Assembly: GCF_001513745.1 (NCBI RefSeq) | Contig: NZ_CP013382.1 | Coordinates: forward strand, 2,728,001 to 2,792,000 | Length of the DNA: 64,000 nucleotides | Reading direction: 5' to 3' | Source: Burkholderia humptydooensis | Lineage (GTDB): Bacteria; Pseudomonadota; Gammaproteobacteria; Burkholderiales; Burkholderiaceae | Shown here: positions 9,134-17,592 of the stretch, piece after piece | Layout of the letters: every line of letters begins with the position of its first letter | How positions within the stretch are numbered: the first letter of the stretch is position 1 | Translations under genes and position numbers: made by a program | Notes under the pieces: model-generated | Told to the model about the DNA's origin: nothing | What the model saw: the letters and a program-made list of their open reading frames with translations, nothing else | Databases searched by the model: none

Positions 9134-10516
9134 TCACCCGCGAATCGCCCAGAACTCCATCGAGAGTCCCGGGAATTCGCCGGCGAAATGAAATGCGAGG
9201 CCGCCGGAGCGTTCGAGCTGCTTCCACATCTCGCCGCCCTTGTCGATCTCGAAGTACGTGTGCCCCGCGTGATACGGAATCTGCCGGGGCGCGACCGGCA
9301 GTTGCCGCATCGCGATGCCCGGCAACTGCAACTGCACGAGGTCGCGAATCCGCTCGACGGGCCCGAGCTTCGCCTGCGCGGGAAAACGCACGCGCAGGCT
9401 GTCGGCCGGCACGTCGGCGCGCACCGCGAGCACGAAGCCCGCGGTGTCGCGCAGCGCCGGATCGGCGATCGTCGCGACCTTCATTCCGTTGCCCGCGTCG
9501 CGCAGCTCGATCTGGATCGCGTTCTGCTCGAGCACCGTCGACAGCGAGCGGCGCAGCTCCGCCATCAGCTCGCCGAAACTCGTGCGCAGATCGTCGTGCC
9601 GATAGACGGCGAGCGACTGCGGCCGCCGGCCCACCGCGGTGAACGTGCTCAGGTCGCACGCGAGCTTGAGCCAGTCGCGGAACAGCGTCTCCGGATGCGC
9701 GGCGACGTCCTGCTGCGCGTGCCACGTAAGCGCCAGATAGCGGTTGACGAGTTGCAGCAGCAGGAAATCGGCGACTTCGGACACGCCGCCGCGCCCCGGC
9801 TCCGACAGCCGCCCGCCGAGCGCCTCGCTGCGCTGCGTGAGCAGCCCGTGCAGCTCGCGCGTGTGGCGCAGCAGCACCGGATCGCGCTGCGCGACGAGCC
9901 GCGGCGGAATGTAGCCGTCGTCGACGAGCAGCCGCCCGTCGGTGCGCCGCTCGACGATCCGCACGGCGCCGAGCGCCTCCCAGTCGCCCGTCAGCTCCGA
10001 TTCGAGCATCAGCCGCACGTTCAGCCGCCCGGTCTGCAAGAGCGCGGGGCCGAGCGCGACCTCGTTCGCGTCGGCGACCTCGTGCTCGCGCACGACGTAG
10101 CGCGCGAATCCCGCGTCCGCATTGCCATTGCCGTCCCCGCCGAACGACACCTCCTGCGCGCCGCCGCGCCACAGCGGCAACGCGAGCACGACGAGCTGGT
10201 CCTTCGCGTCGGCGGGCACGTCGAGCGGCTCGGGCCGATCGTCCGGATGCGACAGGTCGAACGGCGTGCCGTCGCGCATCACGCCGGTTGCGGCAAGCAG
10301 CGCGACCTTGCCGAGCGCGAGCAGCTCGCGGTCGATCTGCAGTTCGTCGTAGCCCCAGTAGAAGCCCTGCAGCGGCAGGCAGCGCATGCCGACGTAGCGC
10401 TCCCAATGCCGCTCGAGCTGCTGGAAATGCTGCGGGCGCAGGAACATGCCCTCGGTCCAGATCACGCGCTGGCGCAACGCCGCAGCGGGGGTCGCGGACA
10501 ATACCGGCTCGTTCAT
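9134..10516 (-). CDS. tssK: T6SS baseplate protein TssK
   Basis: 460 residues from the ATG at 10516 (MNEPVLSATPAAALRQRVIW). The block TEGMFLRPQHFQQLERHWE with GFYWGYDELQID is the highly conserved TssK N-terminus. The C-terminal YFEIDKGGEMWKQLERSGG and LAFHFAGEFPGL are also typical. TssK trimers connect the baseplate to the TssL/TssM membrane complex. The longer open frame upstream of 10516 runs through tssJ in another frame and is rejected. The start overlaps the tssJ stop by 4 bp. Confidence 0.95.
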   Translation of the reverse strand: MNEPVLSATPAAALRQRVIWTEGMFLRPQHFQQLERHWERYVGMRCLPLQGFYWGYDELQIDRELLALGKVALLAATGVMRDGTPFDLSHPDDRPEPLDVPADAKDQLVVLALPLWRGGAQEVSFGGDGNGNADAGFARYVVREHEVADANEVALGPALLQTGRLNVRLMLESELTGDWEALGAVRIVERRTDGRLLVDDGYIPPRLVAQRDPVLLRHTRELHGLLTQRSEALGGRLSEPGRGGVSEVADFLLLQLVNRYLALTWHAQQDVAAHPETLFRDWLKLACDLSTFTAVGRRPQSLAVYRHDDLRTSFGELMAELRRSLSTVLEQNAIQIELRDAGNGMKVATIADPALRDTAGFVLAVRADVPADSLRVRFPAQAKLGPVERIRDLVQLQLPGIAMRQLPVAPRQIPYHAGHTYFEIDKGGEMWKQLERSGGLAFHFAGEFPGLSMEFWAIRG

Positions 10517-11031
10517 TGACGTACTCGCGAATCGCCGCCGAGGCCGACGCCGCCGTTCTTCACGGCGACCGACAGCTTCATCTCGCCCGGCGAGGTTTGC
10601 CAGAATCGGTACAGGTTCAGTTGCTTCGCGCGCGGCAGCGGCACCGTCATCCGCCAGCGGTTCTTCTCGAGCACGCGATATTCGGCGACGATGCCGATCG
10701 CGCTCGCGTCGACGTTGCCGCGGTAGTGCAGCGTGCGCGCGTCTCCCGGGCGCAGGATGATCCGGTCGACGCCGAGCAGATCCGCGCCGAGCACGCTCTC
10801 CGGCTTGTCCTGCAGCGAGAAGAAATCGGCGCTCTCGAACGCGGACGCCGTCTTCAACTGGAACACCTTCAGCACGATCGGCGACGGCTTGCGATTGATG
10901 TCCGGATTGACGTCGGGCGCGACGTCGAGCGTGATCGAATACGGCACGGCAACGGAACGCTCCGTCGCCCCGCATCCGGCAAGCAGCAACGCGCACCCCA
11001 GAACGACGGAACCACTGAACCGCAGTCGCAT
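10513..11031 (-). CDS. tssJ: T6SS outer-membrane lipoprotein TssJ
   Basis: 172 residues from the ATG at 11031, preceded by a GGAAAGAGA Shine-Dalgarno-like stretch. An ATG at 11052 lacks such a site. The lipobox LLAGC puts the lipidated Cys at residue 20. The beta-sandwich motifs PIVLKVFQLKTASAFESADF, the length and the C-terminal fold region fit TssJ (SciN), which ties the TssM periplasmic domain to the outer membrane. It is the first gene of the visible minus-strand T6SS operon, so its upstream region should hold the operon promoter. Confidence 0.93.
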   Translation of the reverse strand: MRLRFSGSVVLGCALLLAGCGATERSVAVPYSITLDVAPDVNPDINRKPSPIVLKVFQLKTASAFESADFFSLQDKPESVLGADLLGVDRIILRPGDARTLHYRGNVDASAIGIVAEYRVLEKNRWRMTVPLPRAKQLNLYRFWQTSPGEMKLSVAVKNGGVGLGGDSRVRQ

Positions 11032-11384
11032 TTTCTGTCTCTTTCCTTGCATCGCAATAAAATGCCCGCCGGCCTGCCGCAGCGAAAAGCCGGATCGATT
11101 CGAAATAAGGTGACGATCTTATTGGGCCTGTTGATTTCTAATTTCCGTGTCCTTTCATTGCGATTTCATCCGGTAATTTTTGATCTGAAAGACGGGTCAA
11201 ACCACCAATAATTTCCGGCGAATTTAAATTTCCGGGAATTCGGGCCGCTGAATGACTTACGGACAAATCCTGACACAGCTCAGAGGTCTGATTCGTTGCG
11301 GCCGCCCGATCCGATTGCGCGGACGCCAGCCAGGAGAACGCGACGCGCCCCGCTGCCCGCCTGCCGCGAGCGGCCGAGCCGCGA

Positions 11385-11400
11385 AGCTCAATTCGTGCCA
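11385..11400 (-). promoter_or_regulatory. Sigma-54-like (-24/-12) promoter candidate facing tssJ
   Basis: Reading the minus strand, TGGCACGAATTGAGCT matches the consensus TGGCACGNNNNTTGCW at 10 of 12 defined positions. The -24 half is perfect and the invariant GG and GC are 10 nt apart; only the TT before GC is replaced by GA. It would start a leader of about 340 nt ahead of tssJ, which is long. RpoN and two sigma-54 activators are encoded elsewhere in this window. Confidence 0.45.
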
Positions 11401-11558
11401 AGCCCTTTACGCCGCCAAATAAACGGCAAGCTCTTTTACGCACTGGGATGAGCACAGCAAAACAACCGACGAAAACAAAAAGCACACCGAACTATAGGTT
11501 CAACTGATGCGCTTCACAAGGCGAAGCCGGGACGAGAGCCGGACTTTAATTCGACTTA

Positions 11559-11577
11559 TTGTTTCAAGTTGAAACAA
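11559..11577. promoter_or_regulatory. Perfect 9-1-9 palindrome, operator candidate
   Basis: TTGTTTCAA-G-TTGAAACAA is an exact inverted repeat 96 bp upstream of the plus-strand lipoprotein gene. Its size and symmetry fit a dimeric regulator site. No regulator for it is identified. Confidence 0.55.
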
Positions 11578-11596
11578 AAGGTAACAGCCGGTCCGT

Positions 11597-11611
11597 TTCC
11601 AATTATTGGAA
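11597..11611. promoter_or_regulatory. Perfect 7-1-7 palindrome, operator candidate
   Basis: TTCCAAT-T-ATTGGAA lies 19 bp after the first palindrome and 61 bp before the lipoprotein ATG, where it could overlap a plus-strand promoter. It shares only the TTC...CAA/TTG...GAA flavour with the first site, so the two may serve different proteins. Confidence 0.5.
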
Positions 11612-11672
11612 CTAGAATCCAACGGCATGCTGCATTGCCCCGACCATTCCACTTATAACCGTCAATTCAAGA

Positions 11673-12086
11673 ATGAAAGGCCGCGCCTCGCTTTACATTT
11701 TCCTTGGCTTTTTCTTGGCGGGAATGGGCGGCTGCGGCACGGGCACGGCGCCCCCGGCCTCCCCGACTTCGACGCCATCGGTCGCGCAGGCGACGCTCGA
11801 CAGCGCGAAAGCCGCATACGACGCAGGCGACTACAGGCGCACGATCGCGCTGCTCGGCGGCCACGCGCGCGAGGTCGACGGCGCCGACGTCAACACGCAG
11901 GTCGCCGCGCACAAGCTGCTCGCGTTCAGCTATTGCCTGACGAGACGCGTCACGCAATGCCGCGCCGAGTTCTCGAGAATTCTCGACCTCAATCCGCGCT
12001 TCGATCTGTCCCCTGCCGAAAAGGGGCATCCGATCTGGGGGCCGGCGTTCGAGTACGCGCGCCGCAAACATGCGTCGTCATCCTGA
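11673..12086 (+). CDS. T6SS-associated lipoprotein with a TPR-like region (TssQ-type, tentative)
   Basis: 137 residues with a signal peptide and lipobox ending at Cys21 (GMGGC). A Thr/Pro linker follows, then a helical repeat region (LDSAKAAYDAGDYRRTIALLGG, LLAFSYCLTRRVTQCRAEFSRIL) that resembles one to two tetratricopeptide units. Small lipoproteins of this type precede the FHA gene in Burkholderia-type T6SS clusters and are sometimes called TssQ; that name is from memory and not verified here. It is divergent from tssJ and 54 bp ahead of the FHA gene, so it is likely co-transcribed with it. It probably acts at the outer membrane. Confidence 0.7.
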   Translation: MKGRASLYIFLGFFLAGMGGCGTGTAPPASPTSTPSVAQATLDSAKAAYDAGDYRRTIALLGGHAREVDGADVNTQVAAHKLLAFSYCLTRRVTQCRAEFSRILDLNPRFDLSPAEKGHPIWGPAFEYARRKHASSS

Positions 12087-12140
12087 ACGAATCGAATCGG
12101 TTTCCATGCGAACGCTTCATCCATCGACCGACGTATCGAC

Positions 12141-13544
12141 ATGCAACTGACCGTTATCGAACACGCGGGCGAGCCGGTCGGCACCGACGACCGCAACGCC
12201 GTCGTGTTTCATCCGCCGGGCGGCACGATCGGCCGGGACAGCGACAATCATCTCGTGCTGCGCGACGACACCCGGCAGATCTCGCGCCTGCAGGCGCTGC
12301 TGCAAGTGGCCGGCGACGCATGCCTGCTGAAGAACCTGAGCAGCGTATCGACGATCGAGGTGAACCGCGTGCCGATCGGCTATGCGCAGGCGCAGCGCCT
12401 GAACATGGGCGACATCATCCGGATCGGCCCGTACCTGCTGCGCGCGGAGCCCGACGACGCGACGATCGAGCGCACCGTCGAAGCGGCGGCCGCCTCGCAC
12501 GCGCAGACAAAGGGCGCGAGCAACAAGCTGTGGGGCCTGCTGCACGATCGCTTCGGGCTCGGCAGGACGCAGGACGCGGACGGCAAGGCCGTCGAGCGGC
12601 CTGGCGCCGCGCCGCCGCGCGATCGCGATTCGCCGGCGTCCGCCGCGCCGCGCGACCTGCATCAGCTATCGACCGATCCGCTCGATCTGTTCGCGCAGCC
12701 GCAGGGCGATCTCGATGCGCAGGCCGGCGCCGCGCGAGACGGCGACGGGCGCGGGCCGCCAGCCTCATCCGTCACGCAATCGGATCACGCGCCCGAATGG
12801 ACGCAACACGTGCGCGTGCAGCCGGCGGAGTCCGCCACGCCCGCCGCCGCGCGTCCGGGCGACGCGGGCGACGCGGGCGATACACGCGACATGCGCGACG
12901 CGGGTGACGTGCCGTCGCGCGTGCGCGCATCGACGCCGGCGACGCCCGAGACGCTGCTGCAGGCGTTCTTCGAAGGCGCGGGGCTCGACACCGCGGCCGA
13001 GCCGCACCACTGGTCCGCCGAGCAGTTGTTCGTCGCGGGGCAACTGCTTGCGCTGTTCGCGAACGGCACGGTCGAGCTGCTGTCGTCGCGCAGCATCCTG
13101 AAGCGCGAAGTGAAGGCCGACATGACGATGCTGCTCGACCGCGAGAACAACCCGCTGAAGCTGCTGCCGGACGGCGGCGCGGTGCTGCGCCAGATGTTCG
13201 GGCTGCCGCTGCCGGGTTTCATGACGCCGCAAAGCGCGGTGTCCGACGCGTTCCAGGATCTGCACGCGCATCAGCTCGGCATGGTGGCCGGCATGCGCGC
13301 CGCGCTGATGGATCTGCTCACGCGCTTCTCGCCGCAGCGCCTGCGCGAGCGCGACACCGCGCCGCAGTGGTACGAGAAGCGCGTGCCCGCGCTGTACAAG
13401 GCGCGCTTGTGGGACCGCTATGCGACCACGCATCGCGACACGCTGTTCGCGATCGAAGACGATTTTGCTTCCGTGTTCGGCAAGGCGTTCCTTTCCGCCT
13501 ACGACGCGGAAGTCGAGAGCTATCGCGGGCGCTGCCGACGCTGA
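12141..13544 (+). CDS. tagH: T6SS FHA-domain protein (TagH/Fha/ImpI type)
   Basis: 467 residues. An N-terminal FHA domain (about 10-100) shows GTIGRDSDNHLVL, ISRLQALL and the strand pattern of phosphothreonine binders. The middle (about 120-270) is low-complexity and charged (GDAGDAGDTRDMRDAGD). The C-terminal domain (about 270-467) contains VKADMTMLLDRENNPLKLLPD and the conserved FGKAFLSAYDAEVE motif of T6SS FHA proteins. It is the expected substrate of the PpkA-like kinase at 1016-3139 and a possible target of TagF. It ends 51 bp before the convergent DUF3857 gene. Confidence 0.9.
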   Translation: MQLTVIEHAGEPVGTDDRNAVVFHPPGGTIGRDSDNHLVLRDDTRQISRLQALLQVAGDACLLKNLSSVSTIEVNRVPIGYAQAQRLNMGDIIRIGPYLLRAEPDDATIERTVEAAAASHAQTKGASNKLWGLLHDRFGLGRTQDADGKAVERPGAAPPRDRDSPASAAPRDLHQLSTDPLDLFAQPQGDLDAQAGAARDGDGRGPPASSVTQSDHAPEWTQHVRVQPAESATPAAARPGDAGDAGDTRDMRDAGDVPSRVRASTPATPETLLQAFFEGAGLDTAAEPHHWSAEQLFVAGQLLALFANGTVELLSSRSILKREVKADMTMLLDRENNPLKLLPDGGAVLRQMFGLPLPGFMTPQSAVSDAFQDLHAHQLGMVAGMRAALMDLLTRFSPQRLRERDTAPQWYEKRVPALYKARLWDRYATTHRDTLFAIEDDFASVFGKAFLSAYDAEVESYRGRCRR

Positions 13545-13595
13545 TCCGGAGGATGCGCCGCCGCGAATTCGGAAGGGCTGCGAATCGAAAAAGCC

Positions 13596-15488
13596 CTATT
13601 CGCGCGTCTTCGCGCGCACGACGATCTGCGCGAGCGCATCGCGCTCGATGCGCTCGAGCGACGCGCGCGCCGCATCGAAATCTTCCGGCGAGCACACCTG
13701 ATGCGCGAAGCGCGCGCGCAAGCGCCGCGTGATCTGCACGACGCGCGCCGCCGCGTCGAATACGTAGTGCGATTCGTAATCGAAGAAGCGATCGTGCACG
13801 TTCGCATCGGCCGGCAGATCGGTCACGCGCACGTTGTCGGGCAACGCGATCTGCGCGGTCTCGTCGAACTCGCCGCCGATGCACAGCCACGGCTGCGTGC
13901 GCACGGGCTCCGCGAGCCAGCCCCGCACCTGCGTCGCGATGCCGCCCGCGAGGCTCGATAACGCCGGCAGCGCGGTCGTGCCGTCGGGCCAGGCGAAGTG
14001 CTCGAGCGTTCCCGTCATCGATGTCGAAAACGGCCCGCTCGTCACGTCGCGCTCGCCCGTGCCGAGCCGCGCGGTGCCGCTCAAGCCGCTCTGCCGCAGC
14101 CGATCGGCCGCGAGCTGCAGCACGCGCTCGCGCGCCGCCTGCCGGAACATGCCGCGCTCGAGCTCCGCGGTCCAGCCGCCGTCCTCGACGTAATACTGAT
14201 AGCGCGCGGCCCCGCTCGGCGCGACGTCGATCCGCAGGCGCGCGTCGCGCGTGCGCGGCTGCGCGGCGGGCGTGCGCGACAGCACGCCGTCGTCGACGAG
14301 GAGCGCCGGCCGATCCATCACGACGGGCGGCAGATAGCCGAACTCGACGCCGCCGACCGTCGTGTCGGCGAACAGGCCGAGATCCGGCAGCCACGTGATC
14401 GCGTGACTGATCGCGCTGCCGCCGTAGCCGGGCACGTCGGGCAGCGTGTAGACCGGGCCGAGATTCAGCAGCGCCGGCTCGCTGCGTATGCCGAGCGCCG
14501 CGAGCAGCGCGCCGAACAGCGCGACGTGATCCTTGCAGTCGCCGTAGCGGTTGCGCAGGATGTCCGTCACCTTGTGCGGCGCGGCCGCGGTCTCGCCGAG
14601 AAAGAGCGCGACGTAGCGCACGTTCGTGCGCACCCAGTCGTAGATCGCCCGCGCCTTCGCACGCGGCCCGGACGCGCCCGCATTCGCGACGATCGATTCC
14701 GCGAGCCGCGCGACGGCGGGGTCGGCCGCGCTCGCGTCGACGGCCGCCGCGCGATACCGGCCGGCGAACGCCGCGAAATCGCGCAGCGTCGACACCATCA
14801 GCCGGTCGCCGTACGTCGCGTAGCCGACCGAGCCGTCCTCGATGCGCGGATACGGGCCGTGCCGATAATCGAATTCGTAGCGCGTGCGGCCGTTCTCCGT
14901 CACCGGCGCTTGCGCGACGTAGCCGCGCGCGTCCGCATAGAGCGGCATGTCGGCGGGCAGATCGAAGATCAGGCGCTGCGCTTCGACGGGCGCGCGCGAC
15001 GGCGCGGCGAAGTAGCTGAAGTACCCTGGGTCGCGCGGCTTCGTGCGCGACTTGCCGAACACGAGGCGCGTGCGCGCGCCCACGTCGACGCCCGGAAAGA
15101 TCACCGAGCGCAGCACGCCGTCCTCGAAGAACGGCGCGCCGGCGGAGCGCGGCTCCTGCACGTCGCGAATCGCCTCCGGGCCGACCGGGTGCGCGACGCC
15201 CGCGCGGTCGATCGTCTCGGCGTGCAGCAGCTCGACGCGGTCGATGTCCTTGTTGAACCACACGTAGCGCTGCGCGACGTCGTCGATGCCGCTCGCGGTG
15301 TTCGCGCGCAGCGTCGAATCGTCGTGCTCGTCGACGGAGCCGTCGCGCTGGACGACGAACACGTGGACGTCGCTCACGACGGTCGCGGGCGCGGCGTCGG
15401 CGGCGTCGGGCTCGATCGGCGATGCGCTCGCGCAGCCGATGAACAGGCCCGCGCACGCGACGCAAGACAATCGGATCAAAACGTACAT
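13596..15488 (-). CDS. DUF3857/transglutaminase-domain lipoprotein
   Basis: 630 residues with a lipobox-like LFIGC (Cys19). Residues about 35-230 form the DUF3857-like beta-rich domain. A transglutaminase-like cysteine-protease fold follows, with the motif YGDCKDH at 315-321 (candidate nucleophile Cys318) and downstream His/Asp in HAITWLPDLGLFADTT. The C-terminal 250 residues are a DUF3858-like beta domain. Such proteins are envelope-located and of unknown substrate. It is convergent with the T6SS FHA gene and in the opposite orientation, so it is probably not part of that operon. All visible catalytic positions are intact. Confidence 0.85.
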   Translation of the reverse strand: MYVLIRLSCVACAGLFIGCASASPIEPDAADAAPATVVSDVHVFVVQRDGSVDEHDDSTLRANTASGIDDVAQRYVWFNKDIDRVELLHAETIDRAGVAHPVGPEAIRDVQEPRSAGAPFFEDGVLRSVIFPGVDVGARTRLVFGKSRTKPRDPGYFSYFAAPSRAPVEAQRLIFDLPADMPLYADARGYVAQAPVTENGRTRYEFDYRHGPYPRIEDGSVGYATYGDRLMVSTLRDFAAFAGRYRAAAVDASAADPAVARLAESIVANAGASGPRAKARAIYDWVRTNVRYVALFLGETAAAPHKVTDILRNRYGDCKDHVALFGALLAALGIRSEPALLNLGPVYTLPDVPGYGGSAISHAITWLPDLGLFADTTVGGVEFGYLPPVVMDRPALLVDDGVLSRTPAAQPRTRDARLRIDVAPSGAARYQYYVEDGGWTAELERGMFRQAARERVLQLAADRLRQSGLSGTARLGTGERDVTSGPFSTSMTGTLEHFAWPDGTTALPALSSLAGGIATQVRGWLAEPVRTQPWLCIGGEFDETAQIALPDNVRVTDLPADANVHDRFFDYESHYVFDAAARVVQITRRLRARFAHQVCSPEDFDAARASLERIERDALAQIVVRAKTRE

Positions 15489-15699
15489 CGCAACGGACCT
15501 GTGCGAATGGAGGGCGAATCGTCGTGACGAACGGAGGCGGACGAAGGCGCGAGCCCCCGTTCGCCGGCCGAGTCAGTGTCGGCCGCGCTCACGCGCGCGT
15601 CAAGGCGCGCCGCGCCGGCTTGCGGCAATCAGCCGGGAATGCGGCGGGCCGATTGCGGCATGCTCACCACGCGCCGAGCGCCTCGCATCGCCCGCACGA
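15489..15699. other. Intergenic stretch before the aldehyde dehydrogenase remnant
   Basis: I see no convincing gene or site here. It should contain the promoter of the DUF3857 lipoprotein gene (minus strand). Any older part of the aldehyde dehydrogenase gene has been lost or scrambled. Confidence 0.5.
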
Positions 15700-16012
15700 T
15701 CCCGCCGTCGACGCGCGTGCTGGCGTGCGGGCGGCGCATGCCTGAACTCGGCCCGCATTTCTACGCGCCGACCGTGCCCGCCGACGCCGCGCCCGGCATG
15801 CAGCTCTGCGGCGAAGAGACGTTCGGGCCGGTCGTTGCGTTATTCCGCTTCGCGACCGAAGAGGAAGCGATCGCCGCCGCGAACGACACGCCCTATGGTC
15901 TCGCCGCGTACTTTTACGCACAGGACGGACGGCGGATCGCGCGCGTGTCGTCGCGGCTCGAAGCGGGAATCGTCGGCATCAACGAAGGCCCGCCCGCGAA
16001 TCAAGCCGCGCC
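15700..16012 (+). pseudogene. C-terminal remnant of an aldehyde dehydrogenase (succinate-semialdehyde dehydrogenase type)
   Basis: In one plus-strand frame the residues RVLACGRRMPELG, HFYAPTVPADAAPGMQL, EETFGPVVALFRF, EEAIAAANDTPYGLAAYFY and LEAGIVGINEGPPANQAAP follow the order of the last third of GabD-like enzymes. The N-terminal domain with the NAD site and the catalytic Cys is absent. After NQAAP the expected conserved PFGG end is replaced by unrelated sequence that overlaps the stop of the convergent solute-binding protein. About 100 residues of a normal 480 remain, so it cannot be functional. No start codon with a good ribosome site is present. Confidence 0.8.
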
Positions 16013-17023
16013 GATGCGCTGCACCGCGATCGACGCGACGTCGACGCGGCTCGGCAGGATCGCGTCGCGCACCGCGCGATCGGCAACCCGCTGCAGCGTC
16101 GCGACATCGGCCGCGCCGACCGCCCGTTGCGCGAGCGCCGCGCGGCGCGTGATGTCGGCGGCCGCGTCGAGCGGCAAGCGCGTGAGCGACGCGTAGACCT
16201 TCGCGTAATCGTCCGGATGCGCGAGCGCCCATCGTCCCGCCCGTTCGAGGCGCGCGAGCGCGTCGACGAGCGCCGCGCGCTTCGCGCGGTCTTCGAGCGT
16301 GCCGACGGGCGACGTGAGGAGCGCGAGGCCCGAATTGATGCCGCTGCCGTCGCGCACGACGCGCGCGCCGCGCCGGACGACGTGCCCGTAATACGGATCG
16401 AACGTCGCCCAGGCGTCGATCCGCTTCGCCTCGAACGCGGCGAACGCATCGACGGGCAGCACGAACCGCACTTCGACGTCCTGCCGAGACAGCCCGCGCT
16501 CTTCGAGCGCGCCATAGAGCTGGTACTGCGAAATGCTGCCGCGCGCGGACGAGACGACAACGGTCCGCCCTTTCAGATCCGCAACGCCGCGCACCGGCGA
16601 ATCGGGCTGCACGACGATGCCGAGCGACGCCGGCGAGCCCACGCGCGTCGCGACGATTCGCAGCGCCGGATCGCCGAGCGCGGCGGCGAGCACCGGCAGG
16701 TCGCCCGCGGGCGCGACGTCGATCGCGCCCGCGCGCTGCGCTTCGAAGAGCGGCGCCGCGCCCTGGAAATTCGCCCAGCGAAACCGATACGGCGTGTCGT
16801 TCAGCACGCGCGCCGCTTCGGCGAGCGCGCGCAGGCCGCCCGCCTGATCGCCGAGCACGAGCGTCACGCCGGATACGTCGGCATCCGTCGCGCCGGCCTC
16901 TGTCCGCTGCACCGCGAACGCCGGCGCGACGCGGCCGGAGAATGCCGCGCACGATGCGGCGGCAAGGCGTCGCAACGCACGGCGACGTGCGGCGAACGAC
17001 GGCGGAGCAGCGTAACGGCTCAT
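16001..17023 (-). CDS. ABC-transporter solute-binding protein, nitrate/sulfonate/taurine (SsuA/TauA) type
   Basis: 340 residues from the ATG at 17023, with GGGAGG about 14 nt upstream. The N-terminus has an Arg-rich, possibly Tat- or Sec-like leader (RRRALRRLAAASCAAFSG). The mature part has LGDQAGGLRALAEAA, WANFQGAAPLFEAQRAGAIDV, GVADLKGRTVVVSSARGS and AWATFDPYYG, the class of periplasmic receptors feeding SsuBC-like permeases. No permease or ATPase gene is adjacent, so it is either an orphan or served by a transporter elsewhere. Its last codons overlap the aldehyde dehydrogenase remnant, showing the remnant end was reshaped by a rearrangement. Confidence 0.8.
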   Translation of the reverse strand: MSRYAAPPSFAARRRALRRLAAASCAAFSGRVAPAFAVQRTEAGATDADVSGVTLVLGDQAGGLRALAEAARVLNDTPYRFRWANFQGAAPLFEAQRAGAIDVAPAGDLPVLAAALGDPALRIVATRVGSPASLGIVVQPDSPVRGVADLKGRTVVVSSARGSISQYQLYGALEERGLSRQDVEVRFVLPVDAFAAFEAKRIDAWATFDPYYGHVVRRGARVVRDGSGINSGLALLTSPVGTLEDRAKRAALVDALARLERAGRWALAHPDDYAKVYASLTRLPLDAAADITRRAALAQRAVGAADVATLQRVADRAVRDAILPSRVDVASIAVQRIGAA

Positions 17024-17205
17024 CGGCGGAGGCCTCCCGAAGAAACGCCGCCGCGCACGATCGCGCGACGGACGAGTCGCCAAGCTTAGGGAATCCGCCG
17101 ATGCGGAACAAACATCGATTTGCGAAATGCTTATCGGGAATGCGCATCGCGCGCACGCTTCGACGATGCAGCGCCTCGCATGTGCACCTCGGCGTGCGCG
17201 CGCCG

Positions 17206-17592
17206 TCAGCGATACGTCCAGAGCCGATGCATCGCGAACGTCAGCGGCGGCACGAGCACGACGACGGCCGCGATGCTCCACGCGGGCGCGACGCCGAGCG
17301 CCTGCACGCCGTGCGAGATCGCCATCGTCAGCATCAGTCCCGCAGCCGACACGGCGACGAAGCGCGCGACGTTGCGCCAGCGCAGCGGCGCGGAAAAGCT
17401 CCACAGCGTGTTCAGCAGATACGACGCGCCCGTCGCGCAAACGAACGCGACCGCGTTCGCCTGCACCGCGCTCGCGGCGAACGCGCCCATCAGCGCGCCG
17501 GCGATCGCCGCGTGCAGCGCGGTGGACGCCGCGCCGGACACGCCGAAGCGCACGATCCGCGCGCGCATGCCGATGTCGGCGACGGCGCTCAT
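17206..17592 (-). CDS. GtrA-family membrane protein
   Basis: 128 residues with four predicted helices and the GtrA pattern (RFGVSGAASTALHA..., YLLNTLWSFSAPLRWRNVARF). GtrA-like proteins are thought to flip polyprenyl-phosphate sugars made by a partner GT2 enzyme. The matching GT2 is two genes upstream at 18351. It is the last gene of the operon, with its ATG overlapping the methyltransferase stop (ATGA). Confidence 0.88.
   Translation of the reverse strand: MSAVADIGMRARIVRFGVSGAASTALHAAIAGALMGAFAASAVQANAVAFVCATGASYLLNTLWSFSAPLRWRNVARFVAVSAAGLMLTMAISHGVQALGVAPAWSIAAVVVLVPPLTFAMHRLWTYR

Larger units (their letters stand above)
11032..11672. promoter_or_regulatory. Divergent T6SS intergenic region (641 bp)
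   Basis: No convincing gene. The region is visibly more AT-rich than its surroundings, especially 11080-11260 and 11540-11670, and separates the tssJ operon from the lipoprotein/FHA genes. It contains the sigma-54-like element and the two palindromes listed separately. A short duplicated AATTTCCGG motif lies around 11209 and 11226 in an A/T-rich context. Confidence 0.7.

Noticed and set aside
13544..13600. AGGGCT...AGCCCT stem between the convergent FHA and DUF3857 genes as a bidirectional terminator.
   Set aside because: Loop of 12 nt and no T-run on either strand; one half overlaps coding sequence.
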